Source: Salinilacustrithrix sp034522155 (GTDB lineage: Bacteria; Actinomycetota; Acidimicrobiia; Acidimicrobiales; Salinilacustritrichaceae). From it: a DNA stretch of 64,000 nt. The stretch is taken from contig JAXHLP010000006.1 in NCBI GenBank assembly GCA_034522155.1, forward strand, positions 124,001-188,000, written 5' to 3'. Made by a program: the position numbers and the translations under genes. Numbering within the stretch: position 1 is the stretch's first letter; each line of letters opens with the position of its first letter. Under the pieces are notes generated by a model, which ran no database searches, was not told where the DNA came from, and saw nothing but the letters and a program-made list of their open reading frames with translations. This document shows, one piece after another, positions 1-7,992 of the stretch.

Positions 1-474
1 GCTGGGGTCGAGGTGGCCGCCGGTCGGGCAGATGGCGTGGCCGGCCGGGACCACTCGCGGGCCGTCGACCCACCCCGAGTCGATGGCCTCGCTGAGGGCG
101 ACGTCGAGCAGGTAGCCGCCGGTCTTGACGAACAGGCCGAGGTTCCGCACGGTCGTGTAGCCGGCCCGCAGGGTGCGTTGGCCGTTGGCCAGCGCCCGCA
201 ACGTCATCTTGGCCGGATCGACGCGCATGGGGTCGGCGAGGGTCGCCCCCTTGCCGCCGAGCACGAGGTCGACCTCCATGTCCATCAGGCCGGGGATGAG
301 CGTGAGCTCGGGCAGCTCGACGACCTGGTCGGCGTCAGCGGTGGCGCTGGCATCGCTGTCGATCGAGGTGATGCGGTTGCCCTCGACGCAGACGTACGCG
401 CCGTCGAGCACGTCGCCGGTGTCGATGTCGAGCACGCCCTCGGCATGCAGGACGGTGATGGTCGGGTCAGCCAT
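1..474 (-). CDS. Amidohydrolase (imidazolonepropionase-like), N-terminal part; runs off the window edge
   Basis: The first 158 codons are visible, from an ATG at 474, and the gene continues beyond base 1. The protein opens with the short beta-sandwich typical of metal-dependent amidohydrolases (an ILxAEGVLDxDTG-like start, then LTLIPGLMDM) and reaches GHAICPTGGHLDP at the edge. The family normally has an HxH metal-binding pair right after the PGLxD segment; here the reading is PGLMDMEVDL, so both histidines are replaced by E and D. The start lies 20 nt after the stop of the CoA-transferase gene upstream on the same strand, so the two are probably co-transcribed with the TauD-like gene. Substrate unknown. 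The fold assignment is fairly sure; hydrolase activity is not. Confidence 0.75.
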   Translation of the reverse strand, partial: MADPTITVLHAEGVLDIDTGDVLDGAYVCVEGNRITSIDSDASATADADQVVELPELTLIPGLMDMEVDLVLGGKGATLADPMRVDPAKMTLRALANGQRTLRAGYTTVRNLGLFVKTGGYLLDVALSEAIDSGWVDGPRVVPAGHAICPTGGHLDPS

Positions 475-494
475 GGGTGGTCGGTGTTCCTCTC

Positions 495-1712
495 TCAGGC
501 CACGACGCCGTTGATCTTGAGGTCGAGGACGGCCTCGTCGTCGAGTCCGAGGACCTCGTTGAGGATGCTGTCGCCGTGCTCGTTGAACGCGGGCGCCCGC
601 TTCGGGGCCGGTGCCCGACCGCCGTAGTGCACGGGAGGGGACACGAGCGTGTACGGACGCTCCTCAGTGTCGACGTAGTCCTGGGTGTAGCCATTGGCGA
701 CGCTCTGTGGGTCGTCGGCCGCCTCGAGCACGTTCTGCACCACGGCCCACGGTCCCGAGAAGCCCGACAGGATCTCACGCCACTCCGCGAGGTGCCTTGC
801 CGCGAACTCCTCGGCCAGCAACTCCTTGGCCACGGGTGCGTTCTCGGTGATCGACGCGGTGTCGGCGAAGCGGGGGTCGTCGGCGAGGTCGGGGCGACCG
901 ACCACCGTGGCCGCCTCGGGCCAGAACTTGGCGGCCTGGAGGCAGGTGAGGGAGATGAGGCGCCCGTCCTTGGTCTCGTAGGTCTCCGAGAGCGGGTTCC
1001 GGATCGGCGCGCCGCTCGGGAAGTTGCCCCACGGGATCTGGGTCTGCTTCGACAGTGCGAGCGCCGCCCCCATCGACCACATGCCCACGCCGAGCAGCGA
1101 GACGTCGACCGTGGTGGCCTCACCGGTGTTGAGCCGATGGAACAGCGCCCCCATGATCCCGCCCGCGATCGTCATGGCGCCGATCGAGTCACCGAACGCC
1201 GGTGCGGGCGGGGGCACCATGCCGCCGCCCTGGCGCATCGACCCCATGGCCACACCGGCGCGAGCCCAGTAGCCCAGCGAGTCGTACGAGCCCTTGTCCG
1301 CGTCGGGTCCCTCCGGACCCTGGCCGGTGCCGCAGACGTAGATGATGTCGGGATTGGCCTCGCGCATGTCGTCGAGGTCGATCCCGAGCTTGGCCCGGAC
1401 CCCGGGCAGCTTGTTGGTGAGGAACACGTCGGAGACTGCGGCGAGGCGGTCCAGGACCTCGCGTCCCTGATCGGCCGAGAGGTCGAGGCCGATGCTCTTC
1501 TTCCCCCGGTTGGAGTGCTCGAGCAACACGTGGGCACCGTCGCCGAAGGAGACGGTGCCGCTCGACGCGAGGCCGCGCATGGCGTCGCCACGCTCCACGT
1601 GTTCGACCTTGATGACCTCGGCACCCCATTCGGCGAGCAGGGCGGAGGCCGCGGGAACGAAGGTGTGTTCGGCGACCTCGAGGATCCGGACTCCTCGCAT
1701 CACATCGGTCAT
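495..1712 (-). CDS. Class III CoA-transferase (CaiB/BaiF family), copy 1
   Basis: A 405-residue protein, the usual family length. It begins GVRILEVAEHTFVPAA, has the RGDAMRGL segment and the NRGKKSIGLDL motif, and carries GDSIGAMTIAGG near residues 174-185, where Asp175 matches the catalytic aspartate that forms the aspartyl-CoA anhydride in CaiB and formyl-CoA transferase. It should move CoA between an acyl-CoA and a free acid, or act as a racemase-type relative. A close paralogue of the same length lies at 29995-31212. It sits between the TauD-like gene and the amidohydrolase on the same strand and probably shares the promoter near 2.7 kb. Substrates cannot be read from the sequence. Confidence 0.9.
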   Translation of the reverse strand: MTDVMRGVRILEVAEHTFVPAASALLAEWGAEVIKVEHVERGDAMRGLASSGTVSFGDGAHVLLEHSNRGKKSIGLDLSADQGREVLDRLAAVSDVFLTNKLPGVRAKLGIDLDDMREANPDIIYVCGTGQGPEGPDADKGSYDSLGYWARAGVAMGSMRQGGGMVPPPAPAFGDSIGAMTIAGGIMGALFHRLNTGEATTVDVSLLGVGMWSMGAALALSKQTQIPWGNFPSGAPIRNPLSETYETKDGRLISLTCLQAAKFWPEAATVVGRPDLADDPRFADTASITENAPVAKELLAEEFAARHLAEWREILSGFSGPWAVVQNVLEAADDPQSVANGYTQDYVDTEERPYTLVSPPVHYGGRAPAPKRAPAFNEHGDSILNEVLGLDDEAVLDLKINGVVA

Positions 1713-1827
1713 GGCGTTGGCCTCCTGGGTTCTGGGCGACGCTCGGCGCGCGCCGTGGTGATGGTGTCGCGTCGCCGCAACTCGGGGATGGGTGCATGGT
1801 GGTTGGATCGACCGGGTCGTCGAGCGT

Positions 1828-2664
1828 TCAGGCTTCGACGAGCTCGTCGCCGACCAGTGTCGTGCGGTGCAGCATGCGGCGCGAGGTCGGCTCGAAGGGC
1901 AACGCGCGGTGCAACATCCCGGTGTTGTCCCAGATGACGAGGTCGCCGACCCGCCACTGGTGGCGGTAGGTGAACTGGGGTTGGGTGGCCCACTCGTCGA
2001 GGTGGTCGAGCAGCGCGCGGCTCTCGTCGGGATCCATGCCGACGATCTCGTCGGCGGTCACGCCGATGAGCAGCGACCGACGTCCGTCGCGGCGCCGCCA
2101 CACCAACGGGTGCTCGCGCTCGGGGATCGTGTCCCAGCCTGCTCGCTGTTCCGGTGTGGCGTCGGGGAATGCCAGGCGCATGGGCCGGGAGAAGCGGTGG
2201 ATCACCCGGAGGTCGGCGATGCGTTCCTTCTCGGCCTCGGGCAGGGCCTGGTAGGCCGCGTAGGTGGTGGCGAACTCGGTGTCGCCGCCGGCGGGATCGA
2301 CCTCGTGGGCGGCGAGCAGCGTCCCCTTCTGGGGGAGCTCGTCGTGGGTGCCGTCGATGTGCCAGAAGAAGTTGCCCTTGCGCAGCGCTGCCAGCTTGCT
2401 CCGCTTCGGGTCCGACGTGATGGTCGCGACTTCGGGGAACTCGCCGTCGTCGATGGCGCGCGGGACGACCACCTCGCCCAGCATGCGGCTGAAGGTCACC
2501 AGATCGGTATCGCTGATGTGGGCGTCGCGGTAGACGACGACGCCGTGGCGGTCGAGGGCCGCCTGGCACTCGTCGGCGGCCTCGCGATCGACCAGGTCGC
2601 GGCCCGCCATCCCGGTGATCTCGAGTCCGATGTGTTCGAGGAGTTGATTGCGCTCGACGGCCAT
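1828..2664 (-). CDS. TauD/TfdA-type Fe(II)/2-oxoglutarate dioxygenase
   Basis: 278 residues from ATG 2664, which has GGGGGA just upstream; the frame stays open to an ATG at 2748, but that codon has no ribosome site. The iron ligands are clear: H102-x-D104 in WHIDGTHDEL and distal H252 in GMLHRALPF, with R263 placed to bind 2-oxoglutarate. The DPAGGDTEFATTYAAYQALP segment is typical of the TauD/TfdA family, whose members hydroxylate sulfonates, phenoxy acids, alkyl sulfates or carnitine-like compounds. It heads an operon with the CoA-transferase and the amidohydrolase and is transcribed divergently from an Lrp-type regulator. Two copies of the GAGAAY motif lie in the shared promoter region. 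Function class is solid; substrate unknown. Confidence 0.9.
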   Translation of the reverse strand: MAVERNQLLEHIGLEITGMAGRDLVDREAADECQAALDRHGVVVYRDAHISDTDLVTFSRMLGEVVVPRAIDDGEFPEVATITSDPKRSKLAALRKGNFFWHIDGTHDELPQKGTLLAAHEVDPAGGDTEFATTYAAYQALPEAEKERIADLRVIHRFSRPMRLAFPDATPEQRAGWDTIPEREHPLVWRRRDGRRSLLIGVTADEIVGMDPDESRALLDHLDEWATQPQFTYRHQWRVGDLVIWDNTGMLHRALPFEPTSRRMLHRTTLVGDELVEA

Positions 2665-2719
2665 GGATCCCCCGTTGCCAACGGTTGCGGTTCGTGACTG
2701 CGTGCCGGACGTCCCCGGT

Positions 2720-2734
2720 GCGAGAACGACTGTG
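2720..2734 (+). promoter_or_regulatory. GAGAAY operator-like site 1a
   Basis: GCGAGAAC followed by GAC and TGTG, 56 nt upstream of the TauD-like start and within the divergent promoter region shared with the Lrp-type gene. This is one of the weaker copies of the recurring motif, because the right half lacks the TT pair. Confidence 0.4.
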
Positions 2735-2744
2735 CAGCGAGGGT

Positions 2745-2761
2745 GCATACTACATTCTCGC
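2745..2761 (-). promoter_or_regulatory. GAGAAY operator-like site 1b
   Basis: On the minus strand this reads GCGAGAAT, then GTA, then GTATGC. It lies 11 nt from site 1a and in the opposite orientation. The left half matches the other copies well, the right half only partly. Confidence 0.45.
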
Positions 2762-2809
2762 CCGGCGTTGGCGAGTGGCCGGGGTCACCCGCCGTCGTGG
2801 ACCGGGCAG

Positions 2810-2822
2810 TAGGTTCGTCCCG
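2810..2822 (+). promoter_or_regulatory. Leaderless-type -10 element before the Lrp-like gene
   Basis: TAGGTT followed by six bases and then the GTG start codon. In actinobacteria a TAnnnT hexamer 6-7 nt before the start usually marks a transcript that begins at the start codon. The same layout precedes several other genes in this window. Confidence 0.5.
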
Positions 2823-3334
2823 TGCAGCCGGACGAGGCGAACGGGAACGACCGCTCCGCGTCGAAGCAGGTCGTCGACGACGTCGACCGCAAGGTGCTCG
2901 CCTCGCTGGCCGAGGACTGCCGGCTGTCCCACCGCGAGATCGCCCGTCGGATCGGCGTGGCGCCCGGCACCGTGTCGCAGCGGATCGAGCGGCTCGAGGA
3001 GCACGGGGTCATCGCCGGCTACCACGCTGCCATCGACCCCGAACGGCTCGGATTCAACACCACGGCACTCATCGGACTGCAGGTGACCCAGGGCGGGTCC
3101 GCGCAGGAGACGATCGACCAGCTCTACGCCATCCCCGAGGTGCGGTCGGTCTCGCTCGTGACCGGGCAGTGGGACTTCGTCGTCGAGTTGCAGATCCGCG
3201 ACCAGGACCACCTGCGCGAGGTCCTCCTCGGTGAGGTCTGGCGGCTGCCACCGTTCCGCCACAGCGAGACGATGATCGTCCTCGAGCGCGTCGAGCGCCC
3301 GGCCTCCTGGTTCGCCGTCGACGCCGGCGGCTGA
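2822..3334 (+). CDS. Lrp/AsnC-family transcriptional regulator
   Basis: 170 residues from a GTG start. An N-terminal winged helix-turn-helix (about residues 20-70; LSHREIARRIGVAPGTVSQR) is followed by a RAM-type ligand-binding domain (about 80-160, with VTGQWDFVVEL and a SETMIVLERV strand). This is the normal Lrp/AsnC layout. There is no Shine-Dalgarno sequence, but a TAGGTT box ends 6 nt before the GTG, which suggests a leaderless message. The gene diverges from the TauD / CoA-transferase operon and may control it in response to a small molecule; that pairing is inferred from position. A strong stem-loop follows the stop codon. Confidence 0.9.
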   Translation: MQPDEANGNDRSASKQVVDDVDRKVLASLAEDCRLSHREIARRIGVAPGTVSQRIERLEEHGVIAGYHAAIDPERLGFNTTALIGLQVTQGGSAQETIDQLYAIPEVRSVSLVTGQWDFVVELQIRDQDHLREVLLGEVWRLPPFRHSETMIVLERVERPASWFAVDAGG

Positions 3335-3352
3335 ACCAGCACCGCGGAACCG

Positions 3353-3402
3353 GTTCTGGCCGCCCGATTCGCCGCCCACAACGCCCAGATGGCGGCCAGA
3401 AC
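3353..3402. terminator. Stem-loop between convergent genes
   Basis: A perfect 12-bp inverted repeat, GTTCTGGCCGCC (3353-3364) and GGCGGCCAGAAC (3391-3402), lies between the end of the Lrp-like gene and the end of the minus-strand SDR operon. There is no T-tract. A bidirectional terminator is the likely role. Confidence 0.5.
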
Positions 3403-3454
3403 ACCGAGCCCGGGCCACCTGCGGGGGGTTTCTCGCTCCGGACGTTGGTCGAGG

Positions 3455-3727
3455 TCAGGCGCGGGTCGCGTGCATCGGTCCCGTCGCCTGGTCCGCCGGT
3501 GGGGCGGAGTAGACACCCTCGGTCACGGTGCCGGCGTCGATCTCGTCGGCGGCGAATGCCGTGGTGACCGCCGCCGCCACTTCCTCGGTCGCCGCGGTGC
3601 GGATGGCCTCGATGTCGTCGGGGTGGGCGTCGCCCCGGTCGAGGAGCCGACGGGTCTGGAGCTCGATGGGGTCGCGCTCGCGCCAGTGCGCCAGCAGCTC
3701 GTCGGGGACGTAGTCGGTGCGCTTGCG
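3455..3727 (-). pseudogene. 3' remnant of a thiamine-diphosphate dehydrogenase E1 alpha gene
   Basis: Directly after the stop codon of the SDR gene, and in the same frame, 90 codons remain open to a TGA at 3455-3457. They read like the C-terminal end of a pyruvate/acetoin-type dehydrogenase E1 alpha subunit: DYVPDELLAHWRERDPIEL, then LQTRRLLDRGD, an acidic amphipathic helix and a VTEGVYSAPP tail. There is no start codon and nothing of the TPP-binding part, so this is a truncated leftover rather than a gene. It suggests that the SDR and upstream sequence were joined to an older dehydrogenase gene by deletion. Readthrough into a fusion protein cannot be excluded. Confidence 0.6.
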
Positions 3728-4543
3728 TCAGGAACGGTTCAGGTTGCCGGCGTCCACGGGGAGCACCGTGCCGGTCACGTACCGGGCTTCGTCGGAGGCG
3801 AGCCAGGCCGCAGCGTTCGCCACGTCCACGGCTTCGACCGCCTGCACCGGCAGCGCGTTCGTCAGGGAGTTCGCCAGCTCGGGGACGTGCTCGAGGATCA
3901 TCGACACGTCGCCGTTGTTGGCCATGGGCGTGGCCACGGTGGTGGGGGCCAGGCTGTTCACGCGGATGAAGTGCGGTGCCAGGAAGTTCGCCCAGGAGCG
4001 CATCAGCCCGATCACGCCGTGCTTCGACGCGGTGTAGCCGAGCATGCCGGCGACGTTGGAGGGTGCGCCGTGGAGCCCGCCGGTGGAGCTGGTGAGGATG
4101 ATCGATCCGCCCTGGGCGTTGTCGATCATCGACGGGATGGCCACCCGTCCGGTGTTCCAGACGCCGGTGAGGTTCACGCCGATGACCTCGTCCCACTGCT
4201 CCTGCGACGAGGCGGCGCCGCCGGGTCCCATCCCCGCGTTGGCGACCACGATCGTGACCGGGCCGAGCTCGGCGACGCCGGCGTCGAACGCCTCGCGCAA
4301 CGCATCGACGTCGCGGACGTCGACCTCGTGGACCTGGATCCGCCGCCCGAGGTCCTTCACCAGGCGAACGGTCTCGTCGAGGTCCTCACGTGTCGACATC
4401 TCGTAGCCGACGGACTTCAGCTGCCGGCAGATGTCGATTCCGATGATGTCGGCGCCCTCTTGCGCCATCCGGATCGCATGCGCACGACCCTGACCACGCG
4501 CTGCGCCGGTGATGAAGGCGACCTGCCCGTCGAGCTTTCCCAT
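3728..4543 (-). CDS. Mycofactocin-type short-chain dehydrogenase/reductase
   Basis: 271 residues from ATG 4543 with AGGAG upstream. The Rossmann glycine motif is TGAARGQGRAH (residues 12-22), with catalytic Ser152/153, Tyr170 and Lys174 (GYTASKHG). The GQGRAHA motif, the IGIDICRQLKSV stretch and the extra segment before LVKDLGRRI are marks of the mycofactocin-coupled SDR family (TIGR03971 type), in which bound NAD does not exchange and the redox peptide mycofactocin is thought to reoxidise it. No mycofactocin genes are in the window. The gene follows the molybdenum hydroxylase gene by 33 nt, so both are probably co-transcribed. Substrate is likely a secondary alcohol, not identified. Confidence 0.85.
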   Translation of the reverse strand: MGKLDGQVAFITGAARGQGRAHAIRMAQEGADIIGIDICRQLKSVGYEMSTREDLDETVRLVKDLGRRIQVHEVDVRDVDALREAFDAGVAELGPVTIVVANAGMGPGGAASSQEQWDEVIGVNLTGVWNTGRVAIPSMIDNAQGGSIILTSSTGGLHGAPSNVAGMLGYTASKHGVIGLMRSWANFLAPHFIRVNSLAPTTVATPMANNGDVSMILEHVPELANSLTNALPVQAVEAVDVANAAAWLASDEARYVTGTVLPVDAGNLNRS

Positions 4544-4576
4544 GTGTGTCCAACTCCTGTGTTTCGTGTTGTTCGA

Positions 4577-6910
4577 TCAGTCGGTCGTGCCGGCTCGCGC
4601 GATGAGCTCCACGACCCGCGCCGGGCTCAGCGGCAGGCGGTCGACGACCACCCCGAAGGGGCTGAGCGCATCCGCGACCGAGTTGACGATCGCGGGTGCC
4701 GAGCCGATGGCACCGCCCTCGCCCACGCCCTTGTAGCCACCCGGTCCGGGACCGGGCGTCTCGACGTGGCCGTACTCGATGCGGGGCACCTCGGCCATCG
4801 TCGGCAGCAGGTAGTCCATGAAGCTGGCCGCCGTGGCGTTGCCCTCCTCGTCGTAGGACAGCTCCTCGAAGAGCGCGCCACCGATGCCCTGCACGGTGCC
4901 CCCGGCGATCTGGCCTTCGACCACGGTCGGGTTGATCATCGGCCCGCAGTCCTCGCTGACGATGTGACGCAGCAGCTCGACCGCGCCGGTCTCGACGTCG
5001 ACCTCACAGGTGCAGACGTGGGTGGCGTTGGCCCAGATCGGCATGGGTGAGGCCGCGGCGTAGCGCTCGCTGGCCTCGAGGCCGGGCGACACTCCTTCGG
5101 GCAGGCCCGTGGCCTTGAAGTAGGCGAGGTTCGCGAGCTCGGGGACGCTCACGGTCCTGGCGGGCGTGCCGCGCACGTAGGCCTGGCTCCGCTCGATCTC
5201 GATGTCGTCGGCCGCGGCCTCGAGCTGGTGGGCCGCGATCGCCGTGAGCTTGTCGCGGAGCACCGAGCCCGCAGCGGACACGGCCCCGGCGGTCATCGAG
5301 CCGCTGCGGCTGCCGCCGGTGCCGGCGCCGAACGGCGTGACCGCGGTGTCGCCCTGGATGGTGTTGACGTCCTCGATCGACACGCCGAGGGCGTCGGCGG
5401 TGAGCTGCACCACCGTGGTCTCGATGCTGTTGCCGGACGAGCCGCCGGCCACGTACACGTTGACCTTGCCGTCGGGTTCGATGCGGATCGTCGCGCCCTC
5501 GGTGCCGTAGTAGCCGTAGCCGGGGGTGGTCGGCTCGATGTAGTTGGAAACGCCGAGCCCGAGATGACGGCCGTGCTCGCGTGCCTCGGCCTGCTCGCGC
5601 CGGAACTCGTCGACACCGAGCATCTCGAGCGCCTGCTCGAAGCACGCCGACGGCGACACGTGCGAGTACGGCATCCCGTTGCCGTTGCTGTAGGGCATCT
5701 CGTCGGCGTGGAGGATGTTCCGGCGCCGCAGCTCGACCGGGTCGAGGCCGAGCTGGCGAGCCGCCACGTCGAGGGTGACCTCGCGGGCCATCGACTCGAA
5801 GGCCCACGGGCCCCGGTAGGCGGTGCGGCCGACCGTGTTGGTGAACACCGACCGGTGCGTGAACGCGGTGGCCGGGATGCGGTACGGCCCGGGGTAGATG
5901 GTGCCCACCGCCGCACCGGTCATCACTGGGTAGGGGACCGGATAGGCGCCGTTGTCCTGGGTGTGGTCGATGGTGGCCGCGGTGATGGTGCCGTCGTCGG
6001 CGAAGCCCATGCGCATGACGCCCGACTCGTGACGCGCCTGGCCCGCCGCGAGCAGGTTCTCCTGACGGTCCTCGATCCACTTGAGCGCGCCGCCGCACCT
6101 GCGGGCGGCGAGCATGACGCACACCTCGTCGCGCTGGGGGATCACCTTCTGGCCGAAGCCGCCACCGGTGTCCCGCATGACCACACGGACGCGGTGCTCG
6201 GCGAGCCCGAGCACGCGAGCGCAGACGGCGCGGACCTCGTGAGGTGCTTGCGTGGCGGCCCAGATGCTGACCTCCTCCGTGGTGGGGTCCCACTCGACGA
6301 TCAGCCCACGGGTCTCGATCGGGACCGCGGCGTAGGCCTGCTCCTGGAGGGAGTGCTCGATCACGTGCGGCGACGACGACAGGGCATCGGAGGCGTCGCC
6401 GGCCTTGCCGCCGGGGATCTCGCCGATGATGTTGTCCGGGTAGTCCTCGTGGACGAGCTCGTCGGTATCGGCGGCGGTGAGGTAGTCGGCCACGGCTTCG
6501 AGCGGCTCGTAGTCGACCAGCACCAGCTCGGTTGCGTCCTCGGCCACGTATCGGTTGTCGGCCACGACGAGCGCGACCGGGTCGCCCACGAACCGGGCCT
6601 CACCATCGGCCAGTGGGGGCATGGGGGTGGTGGGCTCGGGCCCCGAGCCGGTCCACCACAGCTCGCCGAGGTCGGGGTTGAGGTCGGCCGCGGTGTACAC
6701 GGCGTGGACGCCGTCGAGCGCCAGCGCCTCGTCGGTGTCGATCCCGTCGATGCGGGCCCGGGCGAAGGGGCTGCGCACGAAGCAGGCGTGCAGCATGCCC
6801 GGCCGCTTGACGTCGTCGACGAAGGTGCCCCGTCCGGTGAGGAGCCTGGCGTCCTCCACCCGGTGGACGCGGCTGCCTGCGTATCTCGTGGTGCCGGCGA
6901 GATCGGTCAC
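4577..6910 (-). CDS. Molybdopterin-binding large subunit, xanthine dehydrogenase / CoxL family
   Basis: 777 residues from a GTG at 6910 (VTDLAGTTRYAGSRVHRVED); an in-frame ATG at 6976 would add 22 residues of unlike composition. The order is typical: an N-terminal GRGTFVDDVKRPGMLHACFV domain, GGGFGQKV, TAYRGPWAFE, and GVGEGGAIGSAP near the C-terminus with the catalytic glutamate. The TAYRGPW motif differs from the AYxCSFR loop of true CO dehydrogenase, so this is a CoxL-like hydroxylase of the aldehyde/xanthine oxidase type. The FAD and iron-sulfur subunits such enzymes need are absent on both sides, which is unusual. It lies upstream of the mycofactocin-type SDR. Substrate unknown. Confidence 0.85.
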   Translation of the reverse strand: MTDLAGTTRYAGSRVHRVEDARLLTGRGTFVDDVKRPGMLHACFVRSPFARARIDGIDTDEALALDGVHAVYTAADLNPDLGELWWTGSGPEPTTPMPPLADGEARFVGDPVALVVADNRYVAEDATELVLVDYEPLEAVADYLTAADTDELVHEDYPDNIIGEIPGGKAGDASDALSSSPHVIEHSLQEQAYAAVPIETRGLIVEWDPTTEEVSIWAATQAPHEVRAVCARVLGLAEHRVRVVMRDTGGGFGQKVIPQRDEVCVMLAARRCGGALKWIEDRQENLLAAGQARHESGVMRMGFADDGTITAATIDHTQDNGAYPVPYPVMTGAAVGTIYPGPYRIPATAFTHRSVFTNTVGRTAYRGPWAFESMAREVTLDVAARQLGLDPVELRRRNILHADEMPYSNGNGMPYSHVSPSACFEQALEMLGVDEFRREQAEAREHGRHLGLGVSNYIEPTTPGYGYYGTEGATIRIEPDGKVNVYVAGGSSGNSIETTVVQLTADALGVSIEDVNTIQGDTAVTPFGAGTGGSRSGSMTAGAVSAAGSVLRDKLTAIAAHQLEAAADDIEIERSQAYVRGTPARTVSVPELANLAYFKATGLPEGVSPGLEASERYAAASPMPIWANATHVCTCEVDVETGAVELLRHIVSEDCGPMINPTVVEGQIAGGTVQGIGGALFEELSYDEEGNATAASFMDYLLPTMAEVPRIEYGHVETPGPGPGGYKGVGEGGAIGSAPAIVNSVADALSPFGVVVDRLPLSPARVVELIARAGTTD

Positions 6911-7012
6911 GGACGTGGGCCCCCAGGGACGGAAATGAGTGAGCGCCTGCTTAGCAAGCGCGGGCGCGCGAGACAACCGATCCGACGGAGCAGAGCCGAG
7001 TGCTGCTCCGCT

Positions 7013-7029
7013 GGAAGTGAGATTCTCGC
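7013..7029 (-). promoter_or_regulatory. GAGAAY operator-like site 2
   Basis: On the minus strand this reads GCGAGAAT-CTC-ACTTCC. It lies between the divergent molybdenum hydroxylase and SDR genes. A weaker GATGAGAAG follows about 20 nt further right. Confidence 0.5.
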
Positions 7030-7087
7030 ATGACTAGTCTCATCTTCTCATCCCGGAGTCCGATGTGCATGTGCCAGGAGGGGATCG

Positions 7088-7876
7088 ATGCCTGACGGGG
7101 GACCAGAGCGTGGCCCGGCCACACCACCCACGAGGAAGGTCGCGGTCGTCACCGGCGGCGCCTCGGGCATCGGGCTGGGCATCACCCAGCGCCTCGCCCG
7201 CGACGGTGCCGACGTCGCCATCTTCGACCTCGACGGCGAGGCCGCCGACGCACGTGCCAAGGAGATCGTGGCCGACGGTGGCAGCGCCATCGGCGTGACC
7301 GCCGACGTGGCCGATCGTGCGGCGGTCGAAGCCGGTCTCGACACGGTCCACGACGTGTTCGGGCCGGTCACCATCCTGGTCAACAACGCGGGGATGGAGG
7401 GGTTCCGGCCGTTCCTCGACATCAGTACCGAGTCGTGGGAGCGTCTGCTCGCCGTCAACCTCACCGGCACCTTCCACTGCTGCCAGGTGATGCTCCCCGA
7501 CATGATCGAGGCCGGGTGGGGGCGCATCGTCAACATCTCGTCGTCCAGCACCCACAGCGGCCAGCCGCTGATGAGCCACTACGTCGCGTCCAAGTCGGGC
7601 ATGGTGGGGCTGACGAAGTGCCTGGCGCTCGAGTTCGGACCGCAGGGCATCACCGTGAACACCGTGCCGCCCGGCTTCATCGACACCCCGATGCTGCGCA
7701 AGTCCGAGTCGAAGGGTCTGCTCGGTGGCGGGGTGGAGGAGCACGAGGCCAAGACGCCGGTGCGCCGCGCCGGTCGTCCCGAGGACATCGCCGCCGCCTG
7801 CGCGTTCCTCGTCTCCGACGAGGCCGGCTACATCACCGGCCAGGTCATCGGTGTCAACGGCGGCCGCAACACCTGA
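7088..7876 (+). CDS. Short-chain dehydrogenase/reductase (FabG-like)
   Basis: 262 residues from ATG 7088 with AGGAGGGGATCG upstream. TGGASGIG (residues 22-29), NNAG (99-102), catalytic Ser (SSSS at 151-154), Tyr165 and Lys169 (YVASK) give a complete classical SDR site. A C-terminal GYITGQVIGVNGG closes the fold. The acidic residue after the second strand (IFDLDG) favours NAD(H) over NADP(H). It is divergent from the molybdenum hydroxylase operon and followed after 116 nt by the Rieske oxygenase gene. A role as 3-hydroxyacyl-CoA or cyclic alcohol dehydrogenase in the same degradation route is likely but unproven. Confidence 0.9.
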   Translation: MPDGGPERGPATPPTRKVAVVTGGASGIGLGITQRLARDGADVAIFDLDGEAADARAKEIVADGGSAIGVTADVADRAAVEAGLDTVHDVFGPVTILVNNAGMEGFRPFLDISTESWERLLAVNLTGTFHCCQVMLPDMIEAGWGRIVNISSSSTHSGQPLMSHYVASKSGMVGLTKCLALEFGPQGITVNTVPPGFIDTPMLRKSESKGLLGGGVEEHEAKTPVRRAGRPEDIAAACAFLVSDEAGYITGQVIGVNGGRNT

Positions 7877-7916
7877 CGACGCCCGGAGATCCCGCCGCCC
7901 GATCCATCCACTCGGG

Positions 7917-7934
7917 CGGAAATGGTATTCTCCT
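7917..7934 (-). promoter_or_regulatory. GAGAAY operator-like site 3
   Basis: On the minus strand this reads GGAGAAT-ACC-ATTTCC, 59 nt upstream of the Rieske oxygenase start, in the short gap after the SDR gene. Confidence 0.5.
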
Positions 7935-7992
7935 CCTGCAAGATCGCTGCTACCATCGACGGCTGTCACCTGAACCGGAGGTCTGCGACCCC

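Noticed and set aside
13..627. Long plus-strand frame of 204 codons over the amidohydrolase and CoA-transferase genes
   Set aside because: It is the antisense shadow of two clear minus-strand genes, and its translation has the Arg/Gly/Ala/Val-rich look of a GC-rich frame without domain motifs.
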